Positions 9,728 to 21,949 are shown, numbered from the stretch's first letter. The stretch: 64,000 bases of DNA from Phellopilus nigrolimitatus (GCA_021029095.1 JAJOHG010000063.1:62001-126000), one strand, 5' to 3'. Notes: generated by a model not told the origin, from the sequence alone. Program-made: numbers and translations.

Positions 9728-12484
9728 GAGGGGAAGAGAGATATCGCAAGAAAGGGCGCATCAAAAGTATTGTGTAATATTTGAGAATATATGTCGTCAG
9801 GGCAGAAGTATTCTAGAGAACTCCGTGGCGCTCCGTGGCTGTGGTACCGCTAAATTCGCCAAGTTTATCGCCAAGTTTAGGCGCGTATCGTTGCCTGAAA
9901 CGGCTCATTCTGGGTTTGATTAGCCCTGAATAATAATAAATGGTAACCTCCCACTGTCACACAATTCAGGAAGTGACACATCCTTTTTTGGTCATCGTCT
10001 TGCGGACGTTGAACGCTTCATGAGCACAAAGCGACAAGTAGATGTATCGTTCAATAACCTAAGACTCGTCGATTTCAAGCCGGCTATTGCGAATCCGGCC
10101 AGAATCACTGGATACATCACTCGGTATGTGTCCAGAAACTATCGGCATGGTTCGGCATTGCCTCAGGAATAGGCTTCCCATCACTTGCATCTAGCTTGAC
10201 CTCAGACCATTTGCTATGCACGATTCTCTACCGCTTTGATGACTGGCTGGCAGGGGTTATGCTACGTGTCTTCCCCGCTGATGAATCTGAATTCGTCTAG
10301 CGCTAGATCTCTGCTTTCCCGCATTGCGCAATATCTCAAAATCAACCCTGGCTCCCGATGAAACATATTCCTTACCGCTCTCCGAACGAAGCGCAACTCT
10401 TACACATGGCTTCCCATACTCCAGCCCCTAACTGTCATCACATCGGAACGAAAAGAGCGGGAGGAAGGTCCGAAGGTGTCCATACGGAGATCCAGCATAG
10501 CATTCTCCACTTATATGGAATTGCGCTCCAGCGCGTCGTCTATGGTTCTCGATCCCTGCTCCGAAAGCTCATCAGCTAAAATAGTCCGTCTCTCTCCTCC
10601 CCCCGCCCCACTTTTCTGACATGATAGTCGGGCAACAACCAACCTCTGGAAGCTGTGTTGACAAGAGGAAACCGTGGAAAGAGCGGCAAAACTCAATAAG
10701 ACTTTTCAGGAACTAGTCGCTGGCACCTCTATGAACTCATCTGCGACTTAGCATGAGGTCCTGCGATTGCATTCCTGCCTTACACTCTTGGGAAGTTTTT
10801 TTTTTTTTTTCCACCTCTCATTTCTTACGTACTCCCTATAGGCGCCTTAAAGCAAACTCCGCGCGAGTAACACTCCAGTTTCATATAAATTCAAGCAACG
10901 CGACGCACTTAAAAAAAGACGTTGACGTGTGTGTGGCGTTTCGAAGCACGAAGCGCATGCTCCTTAGACGATCTCAAATTACACATGAATGGGCGTCGTA
11001 ACGACGGCCTCCTCTTCCATTATTATCGTCAGATCTTTTATATGCAGCTTCACGACCCGCTTGTCTGGCGTTCTGGCTCTGACTAGTTTTTCGGCGATTT
11101 CCTCTCGACTAGCCTAGCTCATTTGCTGCTCAGCAATCACCTGGCAGAAGCGGAGCTCCTCGTATCTAACGGAATCTCTTGTGAGCGCTACCAAAAATCC
11201 TGCCATTAGGAACATACGGTTCGATGTTACTGTTGGCAATAAATGTAACGAGCCACCTGTCTCAATGTTGTTACCGCAGCTGAGGTATTTTGCGATAACG
11301 GCCTGGACCAAACTCCCTTCCAGGTTTTTACAGGAACACCGTGGACCCCGGTGGTCCTAGATAAGCGTCTGACCTTGTTCATATGGGAAGACTTATTACT
11401 TTTGCAGGCAACGGTCCAGGGATCTTCATTTTCCCGTCAGAATCAAGGCACCCGTGCCTGCTCGTATCGCTTTTCATATCTCCCTGCATACTTATTTCTC
11501 TAGAGTCTAGACGTGGATATACATCGGCTTAGCCCAGTCCTGCCCGCCTTTTATCTTCGACCATGTTTCAGCTCGTACCGTGTGGTTCGTTTCGGCATGG
11601 CGCGCATTTTCAGTCTGCTTCCTACAGGCGTGCTCTGACCCTTCTCCTTTCGTTTCAGATGCCTCTATTCACCAGCGTGAACACCTGGAAAAAGAAGGGT
11701 ATGTTAACGTAGGATAACGTCAATTGCATTTGTGGGCGTTGACGGGTCTACCCATAACCCTGTCCAGGTTCGCTCGTTCGTGCTGAATAGTCGCATCCTA
11801 AATCAACTGGTAGACACAGCTTCATGGGGCGCGACTGGATACTGGAAACTCTGATAGAATATCGAGAAGAGTAAGCGGCTTGGATTCCAATAATAGCGTT
11901 GGCAAGGCGCGTGGCGCGTCGATCCAGAAGCATGGCACGTCAACAACACGTCAACAAGTGACGTTCTCTTGCTGCAAGTTTGTCGATATGAAGTTGCCGA
12001 GAAATATGACCCTTATCAAAGTTTTCTGGACACTTGGAGACTCCCGCCACCAAGGTAGCGAAGTCTATGCCATCAATGTTCATGAAAGAATAGCATAATG
12101 CCCTTCCAGTCGCATCTGAATAAAGGCGCAAAGCTAAATAAAATACACGGAAATATAAGCAAGATACGTGTTCTTATTCAACCATATGCTTGCTGCTACA
12201 TTGTCAACTTCGTGGGGTAACAGATATTTGAGGGAGCAACAGATGTGGTGATAAAACAGCCTTTAGGAAAAGGAGAAAGACTCTTCTCACATCTAGTTCA
12301 AGTTGGTCGTAAAATCGTAAATATCCGAAATGCAATCTGTAACCACATCAACTGACCATAAGTTACCTCAAAGCAAAGCCATCCAGTCGAAAACCTCGAC
12401 AACGTGATCAGGGAGTTGATCGCTTTCCATACTTATCAAGAACTAATGGTACCTATTATTATCACAACAATTAATCCCTTCCAT
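9728..12484. other. 2.7-kb intergenic region, nothing recognised
   Basis: Only short open frames, none with recognisable motifs. Composition is intermediate. It could hold decayed repeats, but I see no terminal repeats or polyprotein motifs. Confidence 0.45.
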
Positions 12485-12556
12485 TCGGATATGGTGTAAC
12501 GGCTAACATTGCCGCCTCTCACGCGGCAGCTCGGGGTTCGATTCCCCGTATCCGAA
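12485..12556 (+). tRNA. tRNA-Glu (CTC)
   Basis: Identical in all 72 positions to the tRNA at 7522-7593, in opposite orientation. Acceptor TCGGATA/TATCCGA, anticodon CTC in loop CTCTCAC, T-loop GTTCGAT, discriminator A. Flanking sequences are not alike, so there is no evidence that this is a recent local duplication. Confidence 0.95.
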
Positions 12557-13078
12557 TCTTCTAAAATAATCATGTTTTTAAAAAAATAAAAGAAGAAAGG
12601 TCGATGATGCTCACAATTTTAGAAAAAATTATGAAAGTTGACTTTATTCCATCTGAAAGGGTGCTCTTCCAATCTTAACAATAACGACTTCTAGTGGCTT
12701 TTCATCCATTGTGCACATGTCCCTTAAAGCATTATCGGAGCTCAGGAGTTCATGGAGGCTCGAAGTCGAAACGACTACTCAATATATCAAAGTCGTATCC
12801 GGCTGACGTCTCCGATTCGATAGTGATTGGCGCGTGCATGTATAACGCGTCAACAAAGAACAACAAATACTATGGCTACGGTTCATTGGCGTATCACACA
12901 TTTGATATCCCGCATACAAAACAGACCGATTCAATCATTTACCATTGACATGTAGAAGAATTAGACTGTTTTACGCAACATGAAATCCAACAATGAACGA
13001 AGTGCAAATAAAGCATAAAAACTGAGAAGAGAAATGAGTGAAAATGAAGGAAGAGAAAAGGAATGCGTCGTATATGTT

Positions 13079-14941
13079 TTATTTACCATGCTCTCCGTGC
13101 AGATGCTTTGCCCAGTTAAGAATCTTTTTAAACTTTCCGCCGCAGAATGGGGATGGACACTCAATCATTAGTCCGTCTTGGATATCCTGCGTGGCTTCTT
13201 CTACGTGCAGAGCGCGAACGGACTCAGAGAGGCATTTCATCAAGACATGATCCTCGACGTCTCCTTTTGTGTTGCTCATCTCTATACTGCATTCCTCGAA
13301 TGGGCAAACGATTATGTGAGGGCGCTCGCCTCTAACTGGTCCGAAAACCGGCGAATTCTCAGGCTGACCCCCGCAAGAATGAGGGCTGGAAAATGACACC
13401 GCGGTTCGCGACAATGCTGAATTAGAGGAAGCAGGCTGCGTCTGGGAGTCGAAAGGATATTCTGCAGAATATCCAATGTCTGGAAAGCTATTGGAAAAAG
13501 CCTGCGAGGATATTGCACTAGATGGCGTCGGAGTCTCAGAGAAAGTGGACGGGGTGTCGGTGTCGTACGGACTTGAATCAGGAGCTAATGCGGATCCTCG
13601 GCTTTCGTTAGGTTTGTCGTAGAAAACAAACTTGGTCCCAACCGTGTATGGGCTGTGCATCCTGTGCGTACTCTTTCTTTCGTTCCTCTTGATTAATGTC
13701 CGCATAGGTTTCGCTATTGAAGTATCTGTGTTTGGAAAAGGCGCGGGTACACTGGCGCTCATTGATGAAGATGCTTCTGATATCTTCGCCTCCGCCCCCA
13801 CAGCTGTGCTGGAGGACCGACGATTCCGCGGATAGGCCTGTTTCGTCACTCTATCGTCGGGTATAATGATGGCGGGGACGTGATGTCTTGTATTCCTGAT
13901 TCTAGGCGGAGTGCTGCCCTTAGCGATATTCTTGCCTTCCAACGCGGTCGCTGAAGAGACATATTTTGGGCCTGAAGCGTGTTCAGCAAATTGAGAAGAG
14001 GTGAAACTGCTATCAAGTACTGAAGGCCCCGCGTTTGGGTAAAGCACATTGCGGTCCTCTGGAGCATACTGTGTAGCCTCCGTCTGAACATAATGACTTG
14101 CAGCGGGCTCATCGAGATACGCAAGATCATTCGTAGTCGGAAGACTGAGATTATCGCGGAAGGCTGTCTCGGGAGAGGGGATGTACCCAGGCACAGATCC
14201 AGGAATCGATGTCCCGGAGGACATGTTGAGTTCTGTCATAACCGGTCTGCAAAGTTACGAGAAAATAATTGGTTTTGTCTAGGCACCGAGACGACGAATG
14301 TATGCTTACGAGTGCTGCATTGCAAGATGGTCCACGTTTTCGCGTGAAAGGTCAACGTAGCTCGTGAACTGTGGCTGGCCTTCGTACGGATCCCAACTAT
14401 TCGAACCTGAACTATGCCCAATGCTCGCGCGTCGATTTTCGGTAGGCTCAACATGTGAGCTCGTAGCGAAAGGAATATAGTGTTGATTGTCTGACTCGGG
14501 CTTAGACTGGTCAGAAAATGTGCCTGTGGGTCCATATAATGCGCCAGTGCCTTGAGGTGATTCCGGAACTCGAACATAAGGCCATGCTTCCGAGAACGAA
14601 TTCAGATTTGACGGATATAGAGTCGACGTCTGAGAAATGGGATCTACGGATGGGTCAAATTCTCCAGAGTCGTCGCGAGACGACTCATGCATACTGGGGC
14701 TATAGTCAACGAACGAGCAAGCTTTATGGTAAATAAGTATCAAAACGCACTTTGTTCCACCCGAGGGTGCAGGGAGCATTGAAAACTGTGTATCGTAAAT
14801 TGAAGGCGGCGACACAATGTCCAACGAATTGATAAGCCTGTTCACCTGGCTCGGGCTATAAGTAAGATAATGGTCAGTGCCACCGCCGACAGGAAACCTC
14901 CGAGTATAGCGGTACATGTATATATAAACTCACAGAGTCAT
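13079..14941 (-). CDS. zinc-finger-like paralog B, hypothetical protein
   Basis: Three-exon model. An 8-nt first exon holds ATG at 14941 (MTL...). Intron 14856-14933 is GTGAGT...TATAG. Exon 14310-14855 follows, then intron 14247-14309 (GTAAGC...TGCAG) and exon 13079-14246. The joined protein is 573 aa. A further 57-nt stop-free intron (14694-14750, GTGCGT...CCCAG) may also be removed, giving 554 aa. The N terminus SQVNRLINSLDIVSPPSIYD resembles the matching part of paralog A. A long Ser/Pro-rich middle follows. The C terminus has two Cys/His modules: VCPFEECSIEMSNTKGDVED...CLS and ECPSPFCGGKFKKILNWAKHLHGEHGK, the last of CxxxxC-x12-H-x4-H type. DNA binding is possible but inferred. The frames are intact, so this copy may be functional. 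Confidence 0.6.
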
Positions 14942-16498
14942 GGGTGAAGCAGCGCAGGATATTCCGCAAGGAGGTGAATGCTGCGACCGTATATACTCAT
15001 GTCCCTCACGACGAAAAGGAAATCGAGGCCTGAGCGTGTTGGAAACGTCAGTACAACCTGTGTCGTCCTGCTTGCGCTCCTTACCTTTTATAACCTTCCC
15101 GCGCGTACCCGCTGTCATTAGAGCGAGAAACACAGCCAAGCGCAGCTTTCTCGAGCTGTGTACTTGAGCTATGTATATCGGGTTCAATGGAAGCGGAAGC
15201 GTTCGACCAAGTCCTGTCGGTCATTATCGAGGAAGAAATAGGACGTAAACACGGGAGGAAGATGGCTCGTGTCATTGGATAGGGAAACTCACAGGGCATA
15301 AAGCAAGCCAGTCACAGAAAGCGACAAACAGACAGATATGTCCGAAAGTAGATGAAGAGGATTTTTATAAATAGTACCAGGCAACAAACCGCCTATCGAA
15401 ATCAAAATATCCATAAATGTAAGCGATGCACTGTCTGAGAAATGTTACGTACCGCCTTTCAATTGGATACTGAGATTTCAACGGATGCTCCTCCTTCCGA
15501 GGTGGCAGAGGCTCTGCATTTCACCACGTTTCGTCCAGAGGTCGTGTAAACTGGAACAAGGTTTCTTGTCAACGACAGGATTCTCGTGCATGGGCCTCGG
15601 GACTCCTGCAAATTTGATGAATCAGAGGATTAAGTGATGCGTGATAGACGCCGTGCTCATCATAATGGAACACACCTCTGAAAGAGGACGGCTTGACGCC
15701 TATGCATGATTTTCCGGGATGCACATCGTTCGGACTGATCTAGCGTCGTTTCACGTTGAAAAGGTACGGCATATGAGTAGCGCGGTGCAGACCTCCGAGA
15801 AGACCTATGCATTACGAAACGTACCTCCCGTCACGTTTTCTATGGCAGTAGCTGTCAAAATATTAGCATGGGAAAGAAAGGGAGAAGGGAAGGAACAGCA
15901 GATCCCGATGTTAAAAGGCACTGTAGCTAAAGGCACCTCTGGCGGTTCGGATCATTGAGTCATAGAGGTATGAGCATAGTGTCACCCGAGTAAAGCGAAT
16001 TCGTACGCATACCGGTCCCCTGCCGCTGTTAAGAATACAGCAGCTATCCGTTCACTTTGTTCGACATCGGTTGGGCACAGATTGGACCGTTTTTTAATGT
16101 TTCGCAATAGTGCAGATCGACGTCTACCTTCAGTGCTCAAGTTCAAATTCTTAGAAGATAGGTTCCTAAACGATCTTGATAAGAACTGTCTGCGGAGCGG
16201 CCAGCTATCTAGTTGAGAAAACACAAAGTAAGTCACCCGACAAGTAGACACTAAGGACTACGAACCTGAAGCAAAGTTTCGCGCGCGAGCACTTGACTAG
16301 CGCCCGCTAGCAAAGTTCAGGCAAGAGGGGACGTACAAATGCAGATACCGTAGACAGAATCTTCTCCGGCGGCCGCCACCTTCTCCTACGGACTGTCTTT
16401 GGAGCCAATAACACCAGCCACAACATAAGGACAGGGTGCGGTGACGCATCCGAAGTCCTTCAGAATAAAAATAAGTGGATAGGAATCGGCGCTGATCG
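14942..16498. other. intergenic, nothing recognised
   Basis: About 1.5 kb without a recognisable gene or terminal repeats. It contains promoter sequence for the minus-strand gene starting at 14941. Confidence 0.45.
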
Positions 16499-16875
16499 TT
16501 ACGATTCCTGACGTAAGGAAGGGATCGTCCTTTCCACTCCTACGTTTTCACCCCCAGTGGCTGTGCAGGCTTGTCACGGTCACAATTACAAAAAAGTGTA
16601 CAAAGTAGTCGAAAAGTGTACAAACAGTGTGGGAATATATGCCTTATAATGGGGAGGGGTCACAGCCACTCGACACCGCCACGCGTCACATTTTTCCTTC
16701 CGGTTCGTATCTAACATTTCTTTTTTTTTCCTCCGCATATAAAAGCTTGATTTATTTTTTATTATGAAGGCCCATGTCTAAGCTATACATCCATGTATAA
16801 TTTTGTGCAGATATGTGACTGAGTGATATGTAAAAGCTGACCGGCTGGGCACTGCTCAGGTGACAGCAAATTTGA
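16499..16875 (+). repeat. 5'-terminal repeat of H2
   Basis: 377 bp matching 3605-3990 inverted. It contains the direct repeat AAAAGTGTACAAA, GTAGTCG, AAAAGTGTACAAA at about 16589-16622. Confidence 0.85.
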
Positions 16876-17114
16876 GTGTTCCTTGGACGAGTTGCGCGTG
16901 GAGGGAAGCCCAGTGAATTGGTGTGCAAGTACATATTACAGTAAAACAAAAGCGCCGTCCAGACCAAATAGATTAGTAGATATTCCTATTCTGATTTTCT
17001 ATGACCCGTCCTCCGACTTCAAATGGTCTAGCTCGGCGTGCACTGAGAAGCTCAGTCATCTCTGCGTTTTGGGAGCCTTCCGGTCTACGGTATACCTAAG
17101 AGAAAGCCACCAGT

Positions 17115-18396
17115 TCAGTATTCATAATAATAAGATGCCAAGAAAGACGTACCGCTGCTCTTGGCAGACGAAGCTCTCGGGCGCGCCCTCCCAATCGTCC
17201 AGGACATATGCGAGCCAGGCCCGTCCTCCCCGTCCATGTCCGGACCAAATAGGTCGAACACGAACTGCGCATGGCTCACCTCCGCGTACGTCGTCACACA
17301 TCGTGGGTTCAGGAGGATCCGCGCCGCGCAGAATACGCCGTTCGGGATGGAGAACGCGTCCGCCAGCGCATCGTCCTCGCCTGCGGCGGCGTCGTCCGCC
17401 TCGCCCTCCCCCGTGTCCGGCATCGCGTCGAAGTCCGAGCCCACGTTCTCGTCCGAATCGTCCTGCGGCCGCTGGCGCTGCGCGTGCCCGCCCTCATCTG
17501 TGCGCCTTCCACGCTCGTTCTCTACGCGCTTTGCTTGCTCGTCCTCCTCTGCGCAATTTGCTTGCTCATCCTCCTCTGAGCGATTTGCTTCTTCGCCGTC
17601 CTCTACAGCCTCCTCTGCAGCCTCCTCCGCGCGCTTCGCATGCCTCCGGCGTGCGTCCGCACCGGCTGCGACAGCGGCCTCCATGGGCTTCGCCGCGCCC
17701 CATCCGACGTTGAATGCAAGCCCGAGCCGCCGCCGCCAGAAGCAGCCTTGCTCACCGCGCCCGCACGCTCCTCAGCGGCAGAAGTACGCCTGCGAGCTGT
17801 TGAGGCACGGCGCGTCGGGGGCGCGGCGCGACGCGGCGCCCGTTGTGCTGAGGTTCGCGACCTGCGCGCCCGCGCGGTAGCGCAGGCTGGTGTAGTACGG
17901 GGTCGACGACGTGCGTGCAGGACTCATGGCAGAAGACCTGGAATGAGAGGTGCTGCACGTAGCGCGCGGCGCCTGCGGTGTCGCGCGGCGGGCCCGCCGA
18001 GGCGACGGAGGACGCCTTGGACCGCCAGAACTGGTCGCCGTTGATGTCGCGTGTGCGCCAGCGGTCGGAGAAGACGAAGAAGCCGTTGTACTCGGCCTAG
18101 CCCATGCCGCACACCATCGCGGCGTTGTTCGCCTAGCTGACCATGATCGTCTTGAAGATGTCGTTCGTGCACGTGAAGCCCTTGAGCCAGATGATGCGGT
18201 GGAACTTGACTTTGCGCTTCTGCTAGAGCTCGTAGAGCGGCTCGAGGATGAGGTTGCCTGTGTGCGCCTCCTCGAGGGGATAGTACGCTGCGGCCGGGTC
18301 TTCCGTTGTGGGCGGGACCTTGCGTATGCGAAAGGGCACGCCAAGCAGAGTCAGCACGGCCTCGCACAGGTCGAGGAGCGTCTCGGTGGAGTCCAG
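17115..18396 (-). pseudogene. GT69 mannosyltransferase (CMT1-like) fragment
   Basis: Decayed piece of a glycosyltransferase family 69 gene (alpha-1,3-mannosyltransferase of the Cryptococcus CMT1/CAP59 group). Seen in order: LLGVPFRIRKVPPTTEDPAA, YYPLEEAHTGNLILEPLYEL (18396-18230), a TAG stop, KVKFHRIIWLKGFTCTNDIF, ANNAAMVCGMG with in-frame TAGs at the Gln/Trp positions, YNGFFVFSDRWRTRDINGDQF, then SFQVFCHESCTHVVDP. The end is ARILLNPRCVTTYAEVSHAQ. This order matches the family (the AAMVCGMDW...DRW...NPRCVTTY type of pattern, from memory). Several stops make it non-functional. The frame starts directly at the NUP107 junction near 18396. Confidence 0.7.
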
Positions 18397-19441
18397 TGGT
18401 CGTACCACGTGCGGCACGCGGCCTTGAGTACGACAGAGGAGGCGGGCGAGGGTGCGAGGGCGGCGTACAGTGCGCAGTCCGGTTCGGAGAGTAGGGGCTG
18501 TTCGCACGAGTGAGTTGGGTTGGGTTGTTGGAGGAGAATGGGAAAAGAAGGGCTGGCGTACGTTGAGCGCTGCGCGCATGCAGGTCTGCTTCCAGAGCTT
18601 CCGGCACTTGTTCCCCGACCAGACGTCTGCGAAGTCGGAGTCAACGTCCGCATTCTCTTCGTCTTCTGGTTCGTTCGCATATTAGGAAGATGTTCAAGAT
18701 ATCTGAAAGCGGTGTATCATACCTACATGTAAAGTGCGCCATTGGAAAAGCAGGGACTCGCGGATGCTTGCGGCTCGCCAGAGTTGGGTCGGCGTGTTCT
18801 CTGGCACAAGTCGATGGCATCTTCCAATCGACCTGCACAGTATGTACCCGTATAGCGCTTGCGCGAGGGCCTTTTCGTAGTTCTATGGAAGAGTAGTTCT
18901 ATGGAAGACAGTCCAGTTTGAGAGCTTAAGAAGATATAGAAAACACGTACCGCATCGTCCGCAGACAACACCTTGCCGCCGTCGCGTGAGGCTCGGGCGC
19001 GTGTCGTGAAGTCACTCGCGGACGACAACAAATTCACTGAGCAGCGGGGAGTGGAGCAGGATGAGCTGCGCGAGCGTCGCGGTCGGCGTGTGTGGATTTC
19101 GATGGAGCAAGGCCTTGGCGGGGGGCGGGAGGGCGGACTCGGTTTTGTGCGCGCTGTGCCGACGTGAGCTGCTTGCGCTACAGCAGACTAAGTGTTACTT
19201 ACGACATGAGAGTTTGGAGGAGGTTCCAGGTGTCGCTCTCTAGCCGGAGCATACATGTATTTCACCGCGGGAGCTCTCGAAGAGGCTCCGAGGCATCCTC
19301 GAGTCTTTTCTTGCACATGTTGAGACGGGGTGCGAAGCCAGTCTCCGGGTCGAGCACAGCGGACATGTCAAGGCACTTGTCGCAGTACGTAGCGGTAGCG
19401 AGCACGTCTGCCGAGAGCACATAGAAGGACGTCGTGTCCAT
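18397..19441 (-). pseudogene. NUP107/NUP84 nucleoporin N-terminal fragment
   Basis: Piece of the gene for the Nup107 subunit of the Y-shaped nuclear pore subcomplex. It includes a start codon at 19441 (MDTTSFYVLSADVLATATYC), LDPETGFAPRLNMCKKRLED, and an in-frame TGA near 19264. It continues with SDTWNLLQTLMS before a donor, GGKVLSADDA, AGRLEDAIDLCQRTRR (the DLCQ...QPWRAAS block typical of Nup107), KLWKQTCMRAALN and CALYAALAPSPASSVVLKAACRTWYDH. The match breaks off at the last segment and is followed directly by GT69 sequence. Introns are still visible, so genomic DNA was captured. Stops and frameshifts indicate a dead copy. Confidence 0.7.
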
Positions 19442-19599
19442 GTTGGTGGTCGGTGTCGGTGTCGGTGTCAGCGTTTGCGTTCAGACGTGGCACGCGTGGG
19501 TTGTGACCACTCTCTGAGTCTCACTTATACCTCTCTCGCTCTTATATGTATATATACTAAAGCAAATGGAACAAAAAAAAAAAGCAGGAATCGTAACAT

Positions 19600-19617
19600 G
19601 CCATGCGTAGCAATGGC
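19600..19617 (+). other. 3' terminal hairpin of H2
   Basis: Stem GCCAT/ATGGC, loop GCGTAGCA, followed by CCACTAACC. Corresponds to 372-389 in H1. Confidence 0.55.
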
Positions 19618-19990
19618 CCACTAACCGAAGTAGAATTTCATAGCTTCTCAATCGAACACATCGAACGGCAGAGGGCCCAGGTAACAGGTTGAACAGGCAA
19701 ATGGAAAATCAAAAATCGAGGGCATATACAACTTGCCGTCGGTCTATCGGATAGACCATTGAACTTGCACAATCCACAAGACCAGTCAACTCTCAATCAC
19801 AGATCCCGAGATAACGGATAAACTTCCGAAAGACTCAAAGCGGTTTGTGCTTTCAAAGTGTATGGCATAGTCATAGGATGCACAAAGATGATACAGGGCG
19901 ACATACGGACGGCGGGGGGAAGCGTTATGTATGGAGACATGTATGCATGAGGAAGGGAAGGGATACGACAAGAAACCCAGAAGAGGACGT

Positions 19991-20766
19991 CTATACGACC
20001 GTGCCGGCGTTCGAGGCGATACGCGGCCACAAGTCTGCCTGTAAAACGCAAAAAAAATTAAAACAATGAAGAGGCCGCGGGAGGCTTTAAGAAAATAGAC
20101 CAAACGTACGCATTCTTTTGCGACGGGTCCGGTGATAGCAGAACCCTTCATTTCGCCCTTGTTGTTGACGATGACGCCGGCGTTGTCCTCGAAGTAGAGG
20201 AAGACACCGTCCCTCCGGCGCCAGGCTTTGCGCTGGCGGACAATTACCACAGGCATCGCTGCAGCAAGCACATCAGCATATGTCGCATCTGCAAATTACT
20301 GCCGTCGGGACGCACTCTTTTTCCTGAGTTCCGGCTTGCCCTTCTTGACGGACGCGACGACCATGTCGCCGACACCGGCATCAGGGAGACGATTCAGGCG
20401 TGCACCAAAGCCGTACGGCTCGATGATGTAGAGCGACTTGGCGCCGCTGTTGTCCGCGCAATTGAGCACGGCGCCGGTCGGCAGACCGAGCGTGATGCGG
20501 AACTTGTTTCCCGAGGCTCCTGAGCCTGTTCAGTATCAATCGAAACCCGAAATATAATAACGTCGCGGGGACAATCCAGCGTTAAGACAAGCATTGCGGT
20601 ATCAACGAGCGGATTCCATCCCCAGATCCCATCCGACATGAGTTTAATGCCAAAGCCGCCAATTAGATGACAAGATGATATAAAAAACATGAAATTTTCA
20701 GGTAAGACTGTCAGTATCGTCCGTCTCAACCAAACCATCTTTAAGTTACTGACCGCGCTTCGACAT
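19991..20766 (-). CDS. RPL23: 60S ribosomal protein uL14 (L23)
   Basis: Cytosolic ribosomal protein uL14, 137 aa, a large-subunit component at the subunit interface. Exons on the minus strand: 20754-20766 (MSKRG), 20317-20519 plus one base at 20316, 20110-20258, and 19991-20038. All introns are GT-AG and phases are consistent. The sequence is highly characteristic: [90 protein letters not shown], then [14 protein letters not shown] at the C terminus. A very short first exon with early introns is common in fungal ribosomal protein genes. Identity is secure. Confidence 0.97.
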
Positions 20767-21949
20767 TTTGAGATTCGAGGTGTCTTGAGGAGGTTGCTGA
20801 ACGCCTTACTTGATTTCTATTAGATTTTCGTGCACGCAGTCGTCTGCCGTTTCGGGAACAAGGTTCAGTAAAACTGTACAGTTCAGGGTCCCACTCGTCT
20901 AAAATGGGCAATTCGTATTCGCACGCCTCACGCTTTGAATTTGGCTTGCCTGCTTTAAGCTTAAATACGTACTTTACTGACCTGTGACTCTGTGCTGTTG
21001 GAACAACCTGGAAATCATGGTTTTGCTTATAGCAGAGATGCATTAGCATGTTACTCATGCCTAGATGCTACTGGTCCTAGAATCTTGTTGCTCTAACAGT
21101 CTACGAACTCTGTATTCGGGCCACCCTCGTCTAGGCGCATGTTCTATTGCGGAGGGTCAAACGAGGGTTTCATTTATTTGTGCTCGGCTCTGGATTTCTT
21201 CCAAGAGGTTGTTCTAGAATTGCTATGCCGACTCGTCCGCCTCCTAATATTTCACAACGCCCTGTTTCACCCATCTTGAACGTCGGAGAACCGCGCTTCT
21301 ACAAAAGAAAGATGTTGCTTTTACGCGTTCCTATGATACTTGGGGTTCTCGGTCAGCTCAGCGTCAAGTCACTCTTTTTAGGGTCGCTCGACGAGAGGTT
21401 TCACGAGACCGTACCTTCCTCCGTAGAGAACTCTTGAAAGCGAATAGTCATTTAGGTTGGTGGCTGGTCTCATCCACCCTGACTTTCATTCAACGCATAC
21501 GACACGCTCCGTGAAAGACACACCTGCATATGTACACGCACGTCCGCGTCTAGCCTTGCCGACGTAGTGACGTATCGAATGGAACACTCAAGAGCGGCGA
21601 CTTTTTACCGAGGGTTGGACAAAGAGAAGGCTGAAAAAGGTTCCGGAAAAATGCCTCAGCGGCGTTGCTGTGCCGTCGCTTGATGCAACATATACCTGTT
21701 ACCGGCGCTCGCATACGTCGCGTAGCGGCGCGCGCAAGGCACGTGTGCGATCGGCGGACGCGTCCTGCTGCTTCGCGAGATCTACGTGGAGATATTTTCA
21801 CGAAAAATGGTTTTTGTGACGTCCTTGACGCTAGCCGACCTCTGTACGCCAGCCGAGGCCTGGCGAGAACAAGGCGTCCGTCCCGTTGTCCACCCCCGCC
21901 GTGTCGCTTCCAGGTCACACAGAACAAATAGGACAAAGCATAAGACGGG
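20767..21949. other. intergenic between RPL23 and the secreted-protein gene
   Basis: Divergent promoter region of about 1.3 kb (to 22070). No further gene recognised. Short frames at 21147-21437 and 21550-21936 show no motif. Confidence 0.45.

Larger units (their letters stand above)
16499..19625 (+). mobile_element. Helitron-like element H2 carrying NUP107 and GT69 fragments
   Basis: Second member of the family at 364-3990, in opposite orientation, about 3.1 kb. The 5' end is TTACGATTCCTGACG at 16499. The 3' end has inverted AGGAATCGTAA (19586-19596), hairpin GCCAT/ATGGC with an 8-nt loop (19600-19617), then CCACTAACC. Sequences outside both ends differ from those around H1. The interior consists of two adjoining pieces of unrelated host genes, both antisense to the element and both with in-frame stops or frameshifts. 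No transposition protein is encoded. Confidence 0.6.

Noticed and set aside
9728..12484. Decayed retrotransposon in the 2.7-kb gap
   Set aside because: No reverse transcriptase, integrase or LTR-like direct repeats could be read, only short unrelated frames.
3605..16875. The H1/H2 repeats as terminal inverted repeats of one 13-kb transposon
   Set aside because: Each repeat has its own second end (364-450 and 19551-19625) on the outer side, so two separate elements explain the data better. The interval between them holds normal genes and tRNAs.
17161..17880. Long plus-strand open frames in 16.9-18.6 kb and similar frames in other GC-rich zones
   Set aside because: They are antisense shadows of the GT69, NUP107, SDR and SH3-RA coding sequences; composition is Arg/Ala/Ser-rich without motifs.
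19618..19625. CTAA after the H2 hairpin as a classical Helitron CTRR end
   Set aside because: The H1 copy has CCACAACC here and the following base is not T, so the exact terminus is uncertain. The asymmetric inverted repeat points to a Helitron2/Helentron-type end instead.
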